Source: Pseudomonas bubulae (GTDB lineage Bacteria; Pseudomonadota; Gammaproteobacteria; Pseudomonadales; Pseudomonadaceae). From it: a stretch of DNA of 64,000 nucleotides. Positions within the stretch are counted from its first letter, which is position 1. Each line of letters begins with the position of its first letter. Both the position numbers and the translations under genes were made by a program. The stretch spans positions 3,509,001 to 3,573,000 of the forward strand of contig NZ_CP146077.1 in the NCBI RefSeq assembly GCF_037023725.1, given 5' to 3'. The notes beneath the pieces were generated by a model. That model had not been told where the DNA came from. It did not search any database and worked only from the letters and a program-made list of their open reading frames with translations. Positions 52,414-61,619 of this stretch are shown in pieces.

Positions 52414-53205
52414 ATGGACACACAGTTGATTGAAGCCCTGGGCGACGAGTTGTTTCACGCCCTGCTGGAGCGGCGCAGCCTTGAGCCATTGACCGCCCGT
52501 TACCCGGATCTGACCCTGGACACGGCCTACCGCATCTCCCTGCGTTTCTTGCAACGCCGCCAGGCGCTGGGCGAGCAGGTGGTCGGCAAAAAAATTGGCG
52601 TTACCAGCCGTGCCGTGCAGGACATGCTTGATGTGCACCAGCCCGATTTCGGCTTCTTGACCGACCGCATGCAAGTCGCCGACAACAGCGATGTGAGCTT
52701 TGCCGCCCACCACCTGGTGCAGCCACGGGCTGAAGGCGAAATCGCCTTTATCCTCGGCGAAGACCTGCACGGCCCCGGCATCACCGCCGAAGACGTAATG
52801 GCAGCCAGCCAATGGGTGGTGCCGTGTTTCGAAATTGTCGACTCGCGCATTGCCGACTGGAAAATCCGCATTCAGGACACCGTGGCCGACAACGCTTCCT
52901 GCGGTGTGTTCGCCCTGGGCGAACAGCGCATCAACCCGCGCGAGCTGGATCTGGCCAAGGTCGAGTTGCACTTGCTGAAAAACGGCCAGCCCGCCGGTCA
53001 TGGTTTTGGCTCGGCGGTACAGGGCCACCCCTGCGAGGCCGTGGCCTGGCTGGCCAATACCCTGGGCAAGTTCGACATCCCGTTTCGCAAGGGCGAAATC
53101 ATCCTTTCCGGCGCACTGGCGCCGCTGGTTCCGGTACAACCCGGCGATGAGGTCAGCCTGACTCTCAGCGGCCTGGGCTCTGCCAACCTGCGCTTTGTGC
53201 CCTAA
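52414..53205 (+). CDS. 2-hydroxypenta-2,4-dienoate hydratase (HsaE/MhpD/TesE type)
   Basis: The 263-residue protein matches the 2-oxopent-4-enoate hydratase family: VVGKKIGVTSRAVQDMLDVH, PRAEGEIAFILGEDL with metal-binding Glu residues, VVPCFEIVDSRIADWKI, and a final GDEVSLTLSGLGS. It hydrates 2-hydroxypenta-2,4-dienoate to 4-hydroxy-2-oxovalerate. That substrate arises only after extradiol ring cleavage and C-C hydrolysis, steps not encoded in this window. It is followed by acetaldehyde dehydrogenase and aldolase genes. Confidence 0.88.
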   Translation: MDTQLIEALGDELFHALLERRSLEPLTARYPDLTLDTAYRISLRFLQRRQALGEQVVGKKIGVTSRAVQDMLDVHQPDFGFLTDRMQVADNSDVSFAAHHLVQPRAEGEIAFILGEDLHGPGITAEDVMAASQWVVPCFEIVDSRIADWKIRIQDTVADNASCGVFALGEQRINPRELDLAKVELHLLKNGQPAGHGFGSAVQGHPCEAVAWLANTLGKFDIPFRKGEIILSGALAPLVPVQPGDEVSLTLSGLGSANLRFVP

Positions 53206-53226
53206 CCCCCCTTCGAGACCTTAGCC

Positions 53227-54156
53227 ATGAGCAAAAAGATCAAATGTGCCCTGATCGGGCCGGGCAATATCGGCACCGATCTGCTTTACAAGCTGCTGCG
53301 CAGCGAAGTGCTGGAGCCCGTGTGGATGGTGGGCATCGATGCCACCTCCGAAGGCCTGAGCCGCGCCCGCGAGATGGGCCTGAAGACCACCAGTGACGGG
53401 GTCGACGGTCTGTTGCCGCACGTGCTGGCAGACAATATCCAGATCGCCTTCGATGCCACCTCGGCTTATGTCCATGCTGAAAACAGCCGCAAGCTCAACG
53501 AGCTGGGCGTGCTGATGATCGACCTGACACCGGCTGCCATTGGCCCGTATTGCGTGCCGCCGGTCAACCTCAAGGCCAACCTCAAGCGCGGCGCCATGAA
53601 CGTCAATATGGTCACCTGCGGCGGCCAGGCGACCATTCCGCTGGTGGCGGCCGTGTCCAGCGTCCAGCCGGTGGCTTACGCCGAAATCGTCGCCACTGCC
53701 GCGTCCAAATCGGTGGGCCCGGGCACGCGCAAGAATATCGACGAATTCACCCGCACCACGGCCAGTGCCATCGAGCAGGTGGGTGGGGCGAAAAAGGGCA
53801 AGGCGATCATTATCGTCAACCCCGCCGAGCCGCCGCTGATCATGCGCGATACCGTGCATTGCCTGACTGAAACCGAACCGGATCAAGCCGCTATCAGCCT
53901 GGCCATCGCCAGCATGATCGAGCAGGTGCAGCAGTATGTGCCCGGCTACAAGCTGGTCAACGGCCCGGTGTTTGACGGCAACCGGGTCTCGATTTTCATG
54001 GAGGTCGAAGGCCTGGGCGACTACTTGCCCAAGTACGCCGGCAACCTGGACATCATGACCGCCGCGGCCGCCCGCACCGCCGAGATGTTCGCCGAGGAAA
54101 TCCTCAAGGGCGAGCTGCAACTCAAGGCATCAGCCCCCCAACCTGCCCTCGCTTAA
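53227..54156 (+). CDS. Acetaldehyde dehydrogenase (acylating), HsaG/MhpF/TesF type
   Basis: The 309-residue protein has an N-terminal NAD-binding motif ([17 protein letters not shown]) and the acylating Cys in [14 protein letters not shown] near residue 130. It converts acetaldehyde or propionaldehyde, channelled from the aldolase, to acyl-CoA. It lies 21 bp after the hydratase and 10 bp before the aldolase, with which it forms a complex in known systems. Confidence 0.92.
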   Translation: MSKKIKCALIGPGNIGTDLLYKLLRSEVLEPVWMVGIDATSEGLSRAREMGLKTTSDGVDGLLPHVLADNIQIAFDATSAYVHAENSRKLNELGVLMIDLTPAAIGPYCVPPVNLKANLKRGAMNVNMVTCGGQATIPLVAAVSSVQPVAYAEIVATAASKSVGPGTRKNIDEFTRTTASAIEQVGGAKKGKAIIIVNPAEPPLIMRDTVHCLTETEPDQAAISLAIASMIEQVQQYVPGYKLVNGPVFDGNRVSIFMEVEGLGDYLPKYAGNLDIMTAAAARTAEMFAEEILKGELQLKASAPQPALA

Positions 54157-54166
54157 GGAGCCGATC

Positions 54167-55189
54167 ATGGATCTTCGCGGCAAAAAAATTACCGTGCATG
54201 ACATGTGCCTGCGCGACGGCATGCACCCCAAGCGTCACCAGATCAGCCTGCAGCAGATGAAAGACATCGCCTGCGGCCTGGACGCAGCCGGCGTGCCGCT
54301 GATTGAGGTCACCCATGGCGACGGCCTGGGTGGCAGCTCGGTGAACTACGGCTTCCCGGCGCACACCGATGAGCAGTACCTGTCGGCCGTGATCCCGATG
54401 ATGAAAAAGGCCAGGGTGTCAGCCCTGCTGCTGCCGGGTATCGGCACCGTGGACCATCTGCAAATGGCCCATGAACTGGGGGTCAATACCATCCGCGTGG
54501 CGACCCATTGCACCGAGGCGGACGTGTCCGAGCAACACATCTCCTATGCCCGCAAGCTGGGCATGGACACCGTGGGTTTCTTGATGATGGCCCATATGAA
54601 CAGTCCCGAGGGGCTGGTCAAACAGGGCAAGTTGATGGAGAGCTTCGGCGCCAACTGCGTGTACCTCACCGATTCGGCCGGCTACATGCTGCCACACGAT
54701 ATCAAGGCGCGGGTTGCAGCCCTGCGTGCGGCCCTGCACCCGGACACCGAGATCGGCTTTCACGGCCATCACAACCTGTCGATGGGCGTGTCCAACTCCA
54801 TCGCGGCCATCGAGGCCGGAGCCACCCGCATCGACGCTGCGGCGGCCGGGCTCGGCGCGGGCGCGGGGAATACGCCGATGGAAATCCTGGTGGCCGTTTG
54901 CGACCGCATGGGCATAGAAACCGGGGTCAGTGTGTTTGGCATTCAGGACGTGGCCGAGGATCTGGTGGTGCCGATCATGGACTTCCCGATCCGCAGCGAC
55001 CGCGATGCCCTGACCATGGGCTACGCCGGGGTGTATGGCTCGTTCCTGCTGTTTGCCAAGCGCGCCGAGAAAAAGTACGGCGTGCCAGCACGGGAGATTC
55101 TGGTGGAGATGGGTCGCCGCGGCATGGTTGGCGGCCAGGAAGACATGATCGAAGACACCGCCATGACCCTGGCGCGCCAGCGGGCCTGA
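54167..55189 (+). CDS. 4-hydroxy-2-oxovalerate aldolase, HsaF/MhpE/TesG type
   Basis: The 340-residue class II pyruvate aldolase has [15 protein letters not shown] (general base and metal Asp), [25 protein letters not shown] (metal His pair), and C-terminal channelling helices. It splits 4-hydroxy-2-oxo acids to pyruvate and an aldehyde passed to the acylating dehydrogenase. It is the last enzyme gene before the terminator hairpin at 55208. Confidence 0.92.
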   Translation: MDLRGKKITVHDMCLRDGMHPKRHQISLQQMKDIACGLDAAGVPLIEVTHGDGLGGSSVNYGFPAHTDEQYLSAVIPMMKKARVSALLLPGIGTVDHLQMAHELGVNTIRVATHCTEADVSEQHISYARKLGMDTVGFLMMAHMNSPEGLVKQGKLMESFGANCVYLTDSAGYMLPHDIKARVAALRAALHPDTEIGFHGHHNLSMGVSNSIAAIEAGATRIDAAAAGLGAGAGNTPMEILVAVCDRMGIETGVSVFGIQDVAEDLVVPIMDFPIRSDRDALTMGYAGVYGSFLLFAKRAEKKYGVPAREILVEMGRRGMVGGQEDMIEDTAMTLARQRA

Positions 55190-55207
55190 GGCGTCGCACC
55201 TTGACGG

Positions 55208-55241
55208 AGGCGCTGACCGGGTCAGCGCCTTCGGCGTTTTT
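55208..55241 (+). terminator. Intrinsic terminator or attenuator after the aldolase gene
   Basis: A 10-bp perfect stem AGGCGCTGAC/GTCAGCGCCT with a 3-nt loop is followed by TCGGCG and a run of five T. It separates the aldolase from the MFS gene, which begins only 20 bp later. Confidence 0.72.
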
Positions 55242-55260
55242 ACCTCACAGGAAACCCACC

Positions 55261-56574
55261 ATGTCCAACACTCATGTCGGCTGGCGCAGCCATGCTTTGC
55301 TGTTATTGCTGGCAGCGGTGTTTGCCGACAACTTTGTCGGGCGCCAGATTCTGGCAGTGATGATTGAGCCGATCAAAGCCGAGTTCGGCGTCAGTGACAC
55401 AGCGATGGGGCTGATTTCCGGCCTGGCCTTTGCCGCGGTATTCGCCCTGCTTGCCCTGCCTGCCGGTCGCCTGGCCGACCGTATGGTACGCACCCGCTTA
55501 TTGGCCATCGCCTGTTTGCTGTGGGCCGTGGCAACCATGTTGTGCGGGCTGGCAGTGAGCTTCTGGATGCTCGCCCTGGCACGCATGGCTGTGGCGGTGA
55601 GCGAGTCGCCGACCACCTCGACATCGATGTCGATCATTGCCGACCTCTACCCGCCCCATCGCCGATCGTTTGCCATCAGTTGCTTCACGGCGGCACCGAC
55701 CTTCTCCGCAGTGATCGGCCTCAGCCTTGGCGCCTGGGTGGTTGAGCACTATGGCTGGCGCACCGCGTTTATCGTGATCGGCATGCCGGCGCTGATGTTC
55801 TCCACGCTGCTGGCCTTTGTGGTGAAGGACCCGGCGCGTGGCCGCTGGGACCTGGCCAGCGCCCACGCGGCCCACCCCCTGCAGAGCATGGGCAGCGAGG
55901 CACGCAAACTCTGGGCCCTGCCCGCTTACCGTTGCCTGGTGATGGCGGGTGGTTTGACCACCCTGGGCTCTTATGCCATCGGCATGTGGAACACCAGCTT
56001 TCTGGTGCGCTCCCACGGTTTGTCACTGCAACATGCCGGGTTGCTGGCGGGTTTTATCTGCGGCGGCTTTGCCGGGATCGGCGCCTTGTTCAGCGGCTGG
56101 CTGAGTGACCACCTGACCCGGCGCAACCCGCACTGGCAAGTGGGCATTCCGGTCATAGGGCATGTGACAGCGCTCAGTGCGCTGTTCGCCTACCTGCTGT
56201 GGCCAAACACAGTGTGGCTGCAGTTGGGCAGCGTACCGGTGCCCAGTGCGATGCTGCTGTGCGCGCTCTACAGCTTTTTTTCGGTGTGGTGGGTCGCGCC
56301 GTCGTTCAATCTAATCACCCAACTGGTCCCGGCCAACCGCCGGGGTACGGCGATGGCCTTGCAGACCATTATTTCGACCCTGCTGGGGATTGGCCTGGGG
56401 CCGTTGCTGGCCGGTTTGCTCAGCGATGCCCTGCAGCCGGCTTTCGGTATTGAATCGCTGCGCTATGCATTACTGCTGGTAAGCCTGCCGGTGGCAGGTG
56501 CAATCATGTTGCTGATTCGCACCGCCAGCCATGCCGGGCAAAATTGCTATAGGCATGTAGAGCGGGCGGCATAA
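55261..56574 (+). CDS. MFS transporter, spinster-like
   Basis: The 437-residue protein has twelve hydrophobic segments. MFS motifs include FADNFVGRQILAVMIEPIKA in helix 1, LPAGRLADRMVRTRLLAIAC between helices 2 and 3, and a PPHRRSFAIS loop. The N-terminal pattern matches the spinster-like/hexuronate-like carriers often found with aromatic or steroid catabolic genes. It may import the substrate of the cluster. ATG 55261 is right after an AGGAAACC site. The 3' end overlaps the convergent gene by 28 bp. Confidence 0.83.
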   Translation: MSNTHVGWRSHALLLLLAAVFADNFVGRQILAVMIEPIKAEFGVSDTAMGLISGLAFAAVFALLALPAGRLADRMVRTRLLAIACLLWAVATMLCGLAVSFWMLALARMAVAVSESPTTSTSMSIIADLYPPHRRSFAISCFTAAPTFSAVIGLSLGAWVVEHYGWRTAFIVIGMPALMFSTLLAFVVKDPARGRWDLASAHAAHPLQSMGSEARKLWALPAYRCLVMAGGLTTLGSYAIGMWNTSFLVRSHGLSLQHAGLLAGFICGGFAGIGALFSGWLSDHLTRRNPHWQVGIPVIGHVTALSALFAYLLWPNTVWLQLGSVPVPSAMLLCALYSFFSVWWVAPSFNLITQLVPANRRGTAMALQTIISTLLGIGLGPLLAGLLSDALQPAFGIESLRYALLLVSLPVAGAIMLLIRTASHAGQNCYRHVERAA

Positions 56575-57629
56575 TCGTCGATAAATTTGCGTGTCAGCTC
56601 ATACGACGTCAGCTCGGCCATGCGCCCGGGGCTCAGGGGGAAAGCCTGGCCCGCCCACAGGTTGATAAAGTCGCCGCTGTCAGCCCCGGATTTGGCCTTG
56701 AGCGGCAGCAGCACACCACCGGCCAACGGAAAAGCCGGGGCCTGGGGATTGAGCGGGCCCAGTTCGCGCATGACCCGATTGACGATGCCCCGTGCTGGCC
56801 GCCCGGTAAACAGATTGGTCAGCGCGGTATCACTGGCCTGAGCCTCGCGCAACGCACGGTGATGAGCCCTGGCCAGCTTTGCTTCAGGGCAAAACAGGTA
56901 AGCAGTGCCGATTTGCACGGCACTGGCGCCAAGTGCAAACGCCGCCGCGATCCCTCGCGCATCGGCGATGCCGCCTGCAGCAATCACCGGCACTGACACG
57001 GCATCGACGATTTGCGGCACCAGAGCGAAGGTGCCGATTTGCGTGGTCAGCTCACGATGCAGGAACATCGCCCGATGACCGCCCGCTTCATAGCCCATGG
57101 CGATAATTGCGTCACAGCCGTGGTGTTCCAGCCATTGCGCCTCGTCAACCGTCGTGGCCGAACTGAGCACCCTGGCCCCACAGGCCTTGACCCTGGCCAC
57201 AAACTCCGGTGCCGGCAGGGCAAAGTGAAAACTCACCACTTCGGGGCGCAATTCCTCGACCAGGGCGCAGGTGGCTTCATCGAAAGGCGCGCGGCTGGAT
57301 ATCGGAGTGGGCGCGTCATAATCGGCCCCGAGCTCGCTGTAATAGGCCTTGAACAGCGACTTCCACTGCTCGATGGCAGCCTCGTCGTACTCCGGAGGCT
57401 GATGGCAGAAAAAGTTCAGGTTGAGCGGCTGGTCGCAGGCAGCCCGAAAGGTTGCCACCTCGCTGCGGATGGCCTCCAGGCTCAACGTGGCACAGGCCAG
57501 TGAGGCCAGCCCCCCGGCCTGTGCCACGCCGATCATGATATCGGCGCCAGCGCCCAGCATCGGTGCCTGGATCAGGGGATGGGCAATGCCCAGCAGATCG
57601 GTGAAGCGCGAATCGGGCCAGCAGCTCAT
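56547..57629 (-). CDS. Nitronate monooxygenase (class I)
   Basis: The 360-residue FMN TIM-barrel enzyme has FTDLLGIAHPLIQAPMLGAG, NFFCHQPP, the catalytic His in GYEAGGHRAMF, VIAAGGIADARGIAAAFALG and IGTAYLFCPEA, as in class I nitronate monooxygenases that oxidise propionate 3-nitronate. Steroid pathways also use a nitronate-monooxygenase-like reductase (IpdC), but the class I motifs here favour nitronate detoxification. ATG 57629 has a GAGAG site 7 nt upstream. It is convergent with the MFS gene. Confidence 0.83.
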   Translation of the reverse strand: MSCWPDSRFTDLLGIAHPLIQAPMLGAGADIMIGVAQAGGLASLACATLSLEAIRSEVATFRAACDQPLNLNFFCHQPPEYDEAAIEQWKSLFKAYYSELGADYDAPTPISSRAPFDEATCALVEELRPEVVSFHFALPAPEFVARVKACGARVLSSATTVDEAQWLEHHGCDAIIAMGYEAGGHRAMFLHRELTTQIGTFALVPQIVDAVSVPVIAAGGIADARGIAAAFALGASAVQIGTAYLFCPEAKLARAHHRALREAQASDTALTNLFTGRPARGIVNRVMRELGPLNPQAPAFPLAGGVLLPLKAKSGADSGDFINLWAGQAFPLSPGRMAELTSYELTRKFIDDYAARSTCL

Positions 57630-57706
57630 GGGGGCTCTCAGGGTCGACAATCGGGAGCTGGATACTAGTGGCTCGCCTGCAGATGAGGCAAGTTGCCCAA
57701 GACTAT

Positions 57707-57751
57707 GTAGCAGCTGACGAGCGGAGCGAGGCTGCGTTCGTCAGCTGCTAC
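57707..57751. repeat. Intergenic palindrome, second REP family
   Basis: GTAGCAGCTGACGA (57707-57720) and its complement (57738-57751) flank an inner GAGCGAGGCTGCG region. It is the same class as 36311-36357. It lies upstream of the nitronate monooxygenase gene and 3' of the L,D-transpeptidase gene at 57772. Confidence 0.85.
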
Positions 57752-57771
57752 GAAAGTCCGCAATAGCCGAA

Positions 57772-59331
57772 TTATTTTTTGCTGGCCAGTGCCGCAATCA
57801 ATGCCGGGTCATGATTGTAGATATCCGGTGCATAGGTCACCTTGCCGTCCTTGTTTGCCTGGGCGGTCCAGTAGGTCATCAGGATCGGTGTCGGGTTCGA
57901 CAGCCTGAACTCATGGGTCAGCCCGGTACCCAACAGCTCCTCGCTACGGACTTTTTCGGCAGGTGTCACCAGCAAGTCACGCAGCTGGAACACCGCTTCA
58001 ACCCGCACGCAACCCGAACTGAAAGCCCGTGGCCCCTTGCTGAACAAGGCCTGGCTAGGGGTGTCGTGGAGGTACACCGAGAACGGATTGGGGAAGCGGA
58101 TGGCAATACGGCCCAACGGGTTCCTCGGCCCCGCGCCCTGGCGCAGCAGGATGTTGCCCGGTCGATCCCAGTCGATATCCTGAGCCGCCAGCGGCTGGCC
58201 GTTGCTGTCCACAATCTGCAGGTCCTGACGGCTGAGGAAAGACGGGTCGCGACGGATCTGCGGCAGTTTGTCTTCACGAAAGATGGTCGGCGGAATGGTC
58301 CAGGTCGGGTTGAGCGTAAGGCGATTGACCCGGGACTTGAGCAGCGGGGTCTGGCGCTCGGCACGACCGACCTGGGTGCGTGTCTGCCACACCGGCACAC
58401 CGTTGCGGTACACGGTAAGTTGCGCTGCGGGCACATTGACCAGCAGGATATCGGGCTCCAGATCCTGGGCTATCCAGCGAAAGCGCTCCAGATTGATGCG
58501 CAGCTGCTCACGCCGCGCCTGGGGGCTGATGTTGAGTTCTTTAAGGGTGCCCGCGCCGATTACACCGTCGGCCTGCAACGAATGGTCGAGCTGGAAGCTC
58601 TTCACCGCCGCCACCAGTTCATTGCTGTAATGGTGATCGACAGTCGCCGGCAGGTGGCTGAGGTAGCCTTCACTGACCAGTCGCCGGGCCAGCTCGGGCA
58701 CCCGCGCATCCTCAGCCCCCGGACGCAGCAACGGCCCGCTGGCCAGTGGTTGCCATTGTGGCAAGGGTTGCTGACGCTGGCGGGCATAGACCCGACGCAG
58801 GTTTTGATACAGCTCGTTTTGCGGGCGCGCCTGTTCAAAAGCCCGGGGCAAGTCCGCCAGGCCCGGGCCGGCAAAGGCCAGGATGCGGGCCTGGCGGTCT
58901 TGTGCAACCTCACTGGCATGCCATACCGGCTCGAACCGCGACTGCTGCAGGCGACCATAGTGCAGGTCCTGCAAGGCTTGCAGATACTGCTGGCTGATCC
59001 CGATATCGGCACACAGATCACCAGCGACAGGCAGTTTGTAGGTGTCGGGGTCCAGACCGTCATCCGCCAACTGCGCAAGCTCCCCTTGCAGGGCGCTCAA
59101 ACGGCCATTGACCGACCATACCGGCTGGTCATTCTGCCCCTGATAAAACCCCTGCAGCATTCGCAGCATCGGTGCATTGACCCGTGGCGCCAGGACCGGA
59201 CAGGCTTGCGGCAGTTGGCTGAGCGCTTGTTGTACCGGGCTTGTGGTGTCTGCCTGTAGGGGATCGGCTACAGCGACCAGTGGCACAGTCAGCAAGGCAA
59301 TGCTCAAGTAAAATGCGCGTTTTTTGAACAA
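57772..59331 (-). CDS. Periplasmic L,D-transpeptidase (YcbB/LdtD-like)
   Basis: The 519-residue protein has a signal peptide, a peptidoglycan-binding domain (NELVAAVKSFQLDHSLQADG, about residues 227-246), and a YkuD catalytic domain with the nucleophile in FSSGCVRVEAVFQLRDLL. A capping insertion with HDTPSQALF is present, as in LdtD/YcbB. It makes 3-3 cross-links in peptidoglycan. The start is TTG 59331 with GGAG 8 nt upstream; no ATG is close. Confidence 0.88.
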   Translation of the reverse strand: MFKKRAFYLSIALLTVPLVAVADPLQADTTSPVQQALSQLPQACPVLAPRVNAPMLRMLQGFYQGQNDQPVWSVNGRLSALQGELAQLADDGLDPDTYKLPVAGDLCADIGISQQYLQALQDLHYGRLQQSRFEPVWHASEVAQDRQARILAFAGPGLADLPRAFEQARPQNELYQNLRRVYARQRQQPLPQWQPLASGPLLRPGAEDARVPELARRLVSEGYLSHLPATVDHHYSNELVAAVKSFQLDHSLQADGVIGAGTLKELNISPQARREQLRINLERFRWIAQDLEPDILLVNVPAAQLTVYRNGVPVWQTRTQVGRAERQTPLLKSRVNRLTLNPTWTIPPTIFREDKLPQIRRDPSFLSRQDLQIVDSNGQPLAAQDIDWDRPGNILLRQGAGPRNPLGRIAIRFPNPFSVYLHDTPSQALFSKGPRAFSSGCVRVEAVFQLRDLLVTPAEKVRSEELLGTGLTHEFRLSNPTPILMTYWTAQANKDGKVTYAPDIYNHDPALIAALASKK

Positions 59332-59475
59332 CTGCTTTACTCCAATTATGGGCCGTCATCTTTAACTTCAGCTCAATCAGCGGTCACGGCAAACCCACAG
59401 GCTAGCAGTTAAAACCCAAGCGCCAAGTTATCGGCGCAGCATTACTGGTCTGACTCCATCGAGAATACGCAAATC

Positions 59476-60195
59476 ATGCTCAACTTTTTACGCCGTTTTT
59501 GCTTTGCAGCCATCGCCTTAAGCGCAACCTGCACTACTGCCTACGCTGCTAATCCGCTCTTGCTCAACAAGCTCAGCCATGCCGCCCCGGAACTCAACCC
59601 CCAGGCCCTGAAAAGTGCCCTCAGCGCCATGCAGTGCGCGGTCAATAACGGAGCCAAACAGGCTCGGCATCTGGCGGTAATCGACTTCTCGCAACCTTCA
59701 ACCGCTCGCCGTCTCTGGATCTTTGACCTGACCCGCAAGACATTGGTTCTGCGTGATCTGGTGGCCCACGGAAAACAATCCGGCGAGAACTTCGCCACCA
59801 GCTTCTCCAATACCGAAGGCAGCAACCAGTCCAGTCTCGGCCTGTTCAGCACCCAGGAAAGCTATGTGGGCAGCCATGGTTACTCATTGCGCATGGACGG
59901 CCTTGAGCCCGGCATCAATGATCAGGCCCGTGAACGGGCGATCGTGATCCACCCCGCCAATTACGTGAACCCGCTGTGGAGCAAAACCCAGGGCCGCATC
60001 GGCCGCAGCCTCGGCTGCCCGGCGGTCCGCCCGCAAGTGGCGCGTCAGGTCGTAGATAAACTCAAAAATGGCCAGTTCATGTTTGCCTGGTACCCCGACC
60101 AGCAATGGCTGCAATCCTCGGCCTACCTCAACTGCCAGCCACGTCAGGTGGCGAGCATCATGTCGGCCAGGCATGAGGTCGCACACGGGGGTTGA
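59476..60195 (+). CDS. Murein L,D-transpeptidase catalytic-domain family protein
   Basis: The 239-residue protein has a signal peptide (ending A-Y-A-A) and the PF13645-like fold. The segments are HLAVIDFSQPSTARRLWIFD, GSNQSSLGLFSTQESYVGSH, VIHPANYVNP, and the catalytic RSLGCPAVRP. It is distantly related to YkuD enzymes and probably acts on the wall. It is divergent from the larger L,D-transpeptidase gene across a 144-bp gap, which suggests a shared wall-remodelling role. Confidence 0.85.
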   Translation: MLNFLRRFCFAAIALSATCTTAYAANPLLLNKLSHAAPELNPQALKSALSAMQCAVNNGAKQARHLAVIDFSQPSTARRLWIFDLTRKTLVLRDLVAHGKQSGENFATSFSNTEGSNQSSLGLFSTQESYVGSHGYSLRMDGLEPGINDQARERAIVIHPANYVNPLWSKTQGRIGRSLGCPAVRPQVARQVVDKLKNGQFMFAWYPDQQWLQSSAYLNCQPRQVASIMSARHEVAHGG

Positions 60196-60248
60196 AAGCG
60201 CGGCGGCAATACCTGTAGATAGTGCGCACATGTTCCAGGAGTTTCATC

Positions 60249-61106
60249 ATGCCCGCGCCGCAACAGGCTGCCTTCACTTACCGCGCCATGATCCGGGCCG
60301 ACTTGCCCGCCGCCCACAGGTTGTCCGCGCAACTGAACTGGCCCCATCGCCTGGAAGACTGGGCGTTGTTGCACCGGTTGTGCAAAGGCTTTGCGGCCTG
60401 CGAAGGTGAGCGCTTGATCGGCACGGCGTTCGCCTGCCCACAAGGTGCGTTTGCAACCATTGGCCTGGTGGTGGTCAGCCCCGATTATCAGGGCCAGGGT
60501 GTTGGCCGCCGATTGATGGAGCTGGCGCTCGAGGCCTGCAAGCCGGCCACGGCGATCCTCAATGCCTCGGCAGCAGGCGCACCGCTGTATCTGAGCCAGG
60601 GCTTTATCGAGTTCGGCACCCTCGAGCAGCGCCAGGGCCCGGCACAATGTATGGCCCTTGAACCGCTGGCCGCAGACGAACACTGCCGCAGCCTCAACGC
60701 AGAGGATCAGGCACGGCAACTGGCACTGGCCAACGCTGGCAGCGGGCTGGATCGCAGTGCCATTTTCGCCCATCTGCACGACACTATCGAACACACGGCC
60801 GGTATCGAGTGCGGTGGCCAGTTACAGGCGTTTGCCCTGTTGCGCCGCGCCGGAAAGGGCCATTGCATTGGCCCGGTGATTGCCCAAAATCCCCGGCAGG
60901 CCAGGCACCTGATCGCCACCCTGCTCTCACGGATCCCTGGCCAGTTTGTGCGTATCGATGTGCCACATAACAGCGGTCTGTGTGAATGGCTGACGCGGGC
61001 CGGCCTGGGCCCAGTAGACCGGGTGAGCCAAATGGCCCTCGGCACACCCCCGCAATCCACTGAAGGTGTTCATCAGTACGCACTGCTTTCACAGGCAATG
61101 GGTTGA
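60249..61106 (+). CDS. GNAT family N-acetyltransferase, two-domain
   Basis: The 285-residue protein has an N-terminal GNAT domain with LVVVSPDYQGQGVGRRLMEL and LSQGFIEFGTLE. A C-terminal half (AFALLRRAGKGHCIGPVIAQ, VRIDVPHNSGLCEWL) matches the DUF5645/YitH-type acetyltransferase domain that follows GNAT in many Pseudomonas proteins. The substrate is unknown. ATG 60249 has AGGAG 8 nt upstream. Confidence 0.87.
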   Translation: MPAPQQAAFTYRAMIRADLPAAHRLSAQLNWPHRLEDWALLHRLCKGFAACEGERLIGTAFACPQGAFATIGLVVVSPDYQGQGVGRRLMELALEACKPATAILNASAAGAPLYLSQGFIEFGTLEQRQGPAQCMALEPLAADEHCRSLNAEDQARQLALANAGSGLDRSAIFAHLHDTIEHTAGIECGGQLQAFALLRRAGKGHCIGPVIAQNPRQARHLIATLLSRIPGQFVRIDVPHNSGLCEWLTRAGLGPVDRVSQMALGTPPQSTEGVHQYALLSQAMG

Positions 61107-61270
61107 GCTGCAGAAACGCGCAGGACTGATCCGCCACAAACCGGATGGGCAAGAAAAAGACAGTGGTATTAATTGGTATGGGATGGGTGACTAGCGAGGT
61201 TGCGTCAGGCCGAACGGCGTTGACGCTGTGCTTGGAGACTCTTGCCCGATGCTGGACAAGATCTGAAAAA

Positions 61271-61345
61271 TGGCAGGGGCGGCTGGATTTGAACCAACGC
61301 ATGGCAGGATCAAAACCTGCTGCCTTACCGCTTGGCGACGCCCCT
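61271..61345 (-). tRNA. tRNA-Gln(UUG)
   Basis: On the minus strand a 75-nt cloverleaf is formed. The acceptor stem is AGGGGCG/CGCCCCT with G discriminator and encoded CCA. The D arm is GCCAAGCGGTAAGGC, the anticodon stem GCAGG/CCTGC encloses loop TTTTGAT (anticodon TTG), and the T arm has GTTCAAATCC. It reads CAA codons for glutamine. No integrase or attachment-site duplicate is next to it. Confidence 0.95.
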
Positions 61346-61619
61346 GTAGTTGTTGCGATGAATGCCTGGCATTCATTTAACGTCCTTGCAGCTTGCGAAT
61401 GTTGCCAATCGCCGTGAACCTGTAAGGGTTCGCTGTGAGAACGAGCGCAAATATACCCGCACTCTGAGGATATGGGAAGCACTTTTTAAATAAATTTATT
61501 CAAAAACAGCCACTTAGTGAGAAACACTGGCACATTGCCCCGGCTGGCCGGGCTTTTCCCGGGTCTAGTCGAGGGATAAGCCCGGAGTTTCAGGCACTGA
61601 TCGACACAACGGCGTCACA

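Noticed and set aside
56547-57629. Nitronate monooxygenase as the steroid-pathway reductase IpdC
   Set aside because: It carries class I nitronate monooxygenase motifs, is on the opposite strand, and is convergent with the cluster.
57811-59259. Plus-strand open frame (482 codons) opposite the L,D-transpeptidase gene
   Set aside because: It is a shadow frame rich in Arg/Gln/His; the minus-strand enzyme has full catalytic motifs.
61271-61345. tRNA-Gln as the attachment site of an integrated element
   Set aside because: No integrase, direct repeat of the tRNA 3' end, or foreign-looking gene lies next to it.
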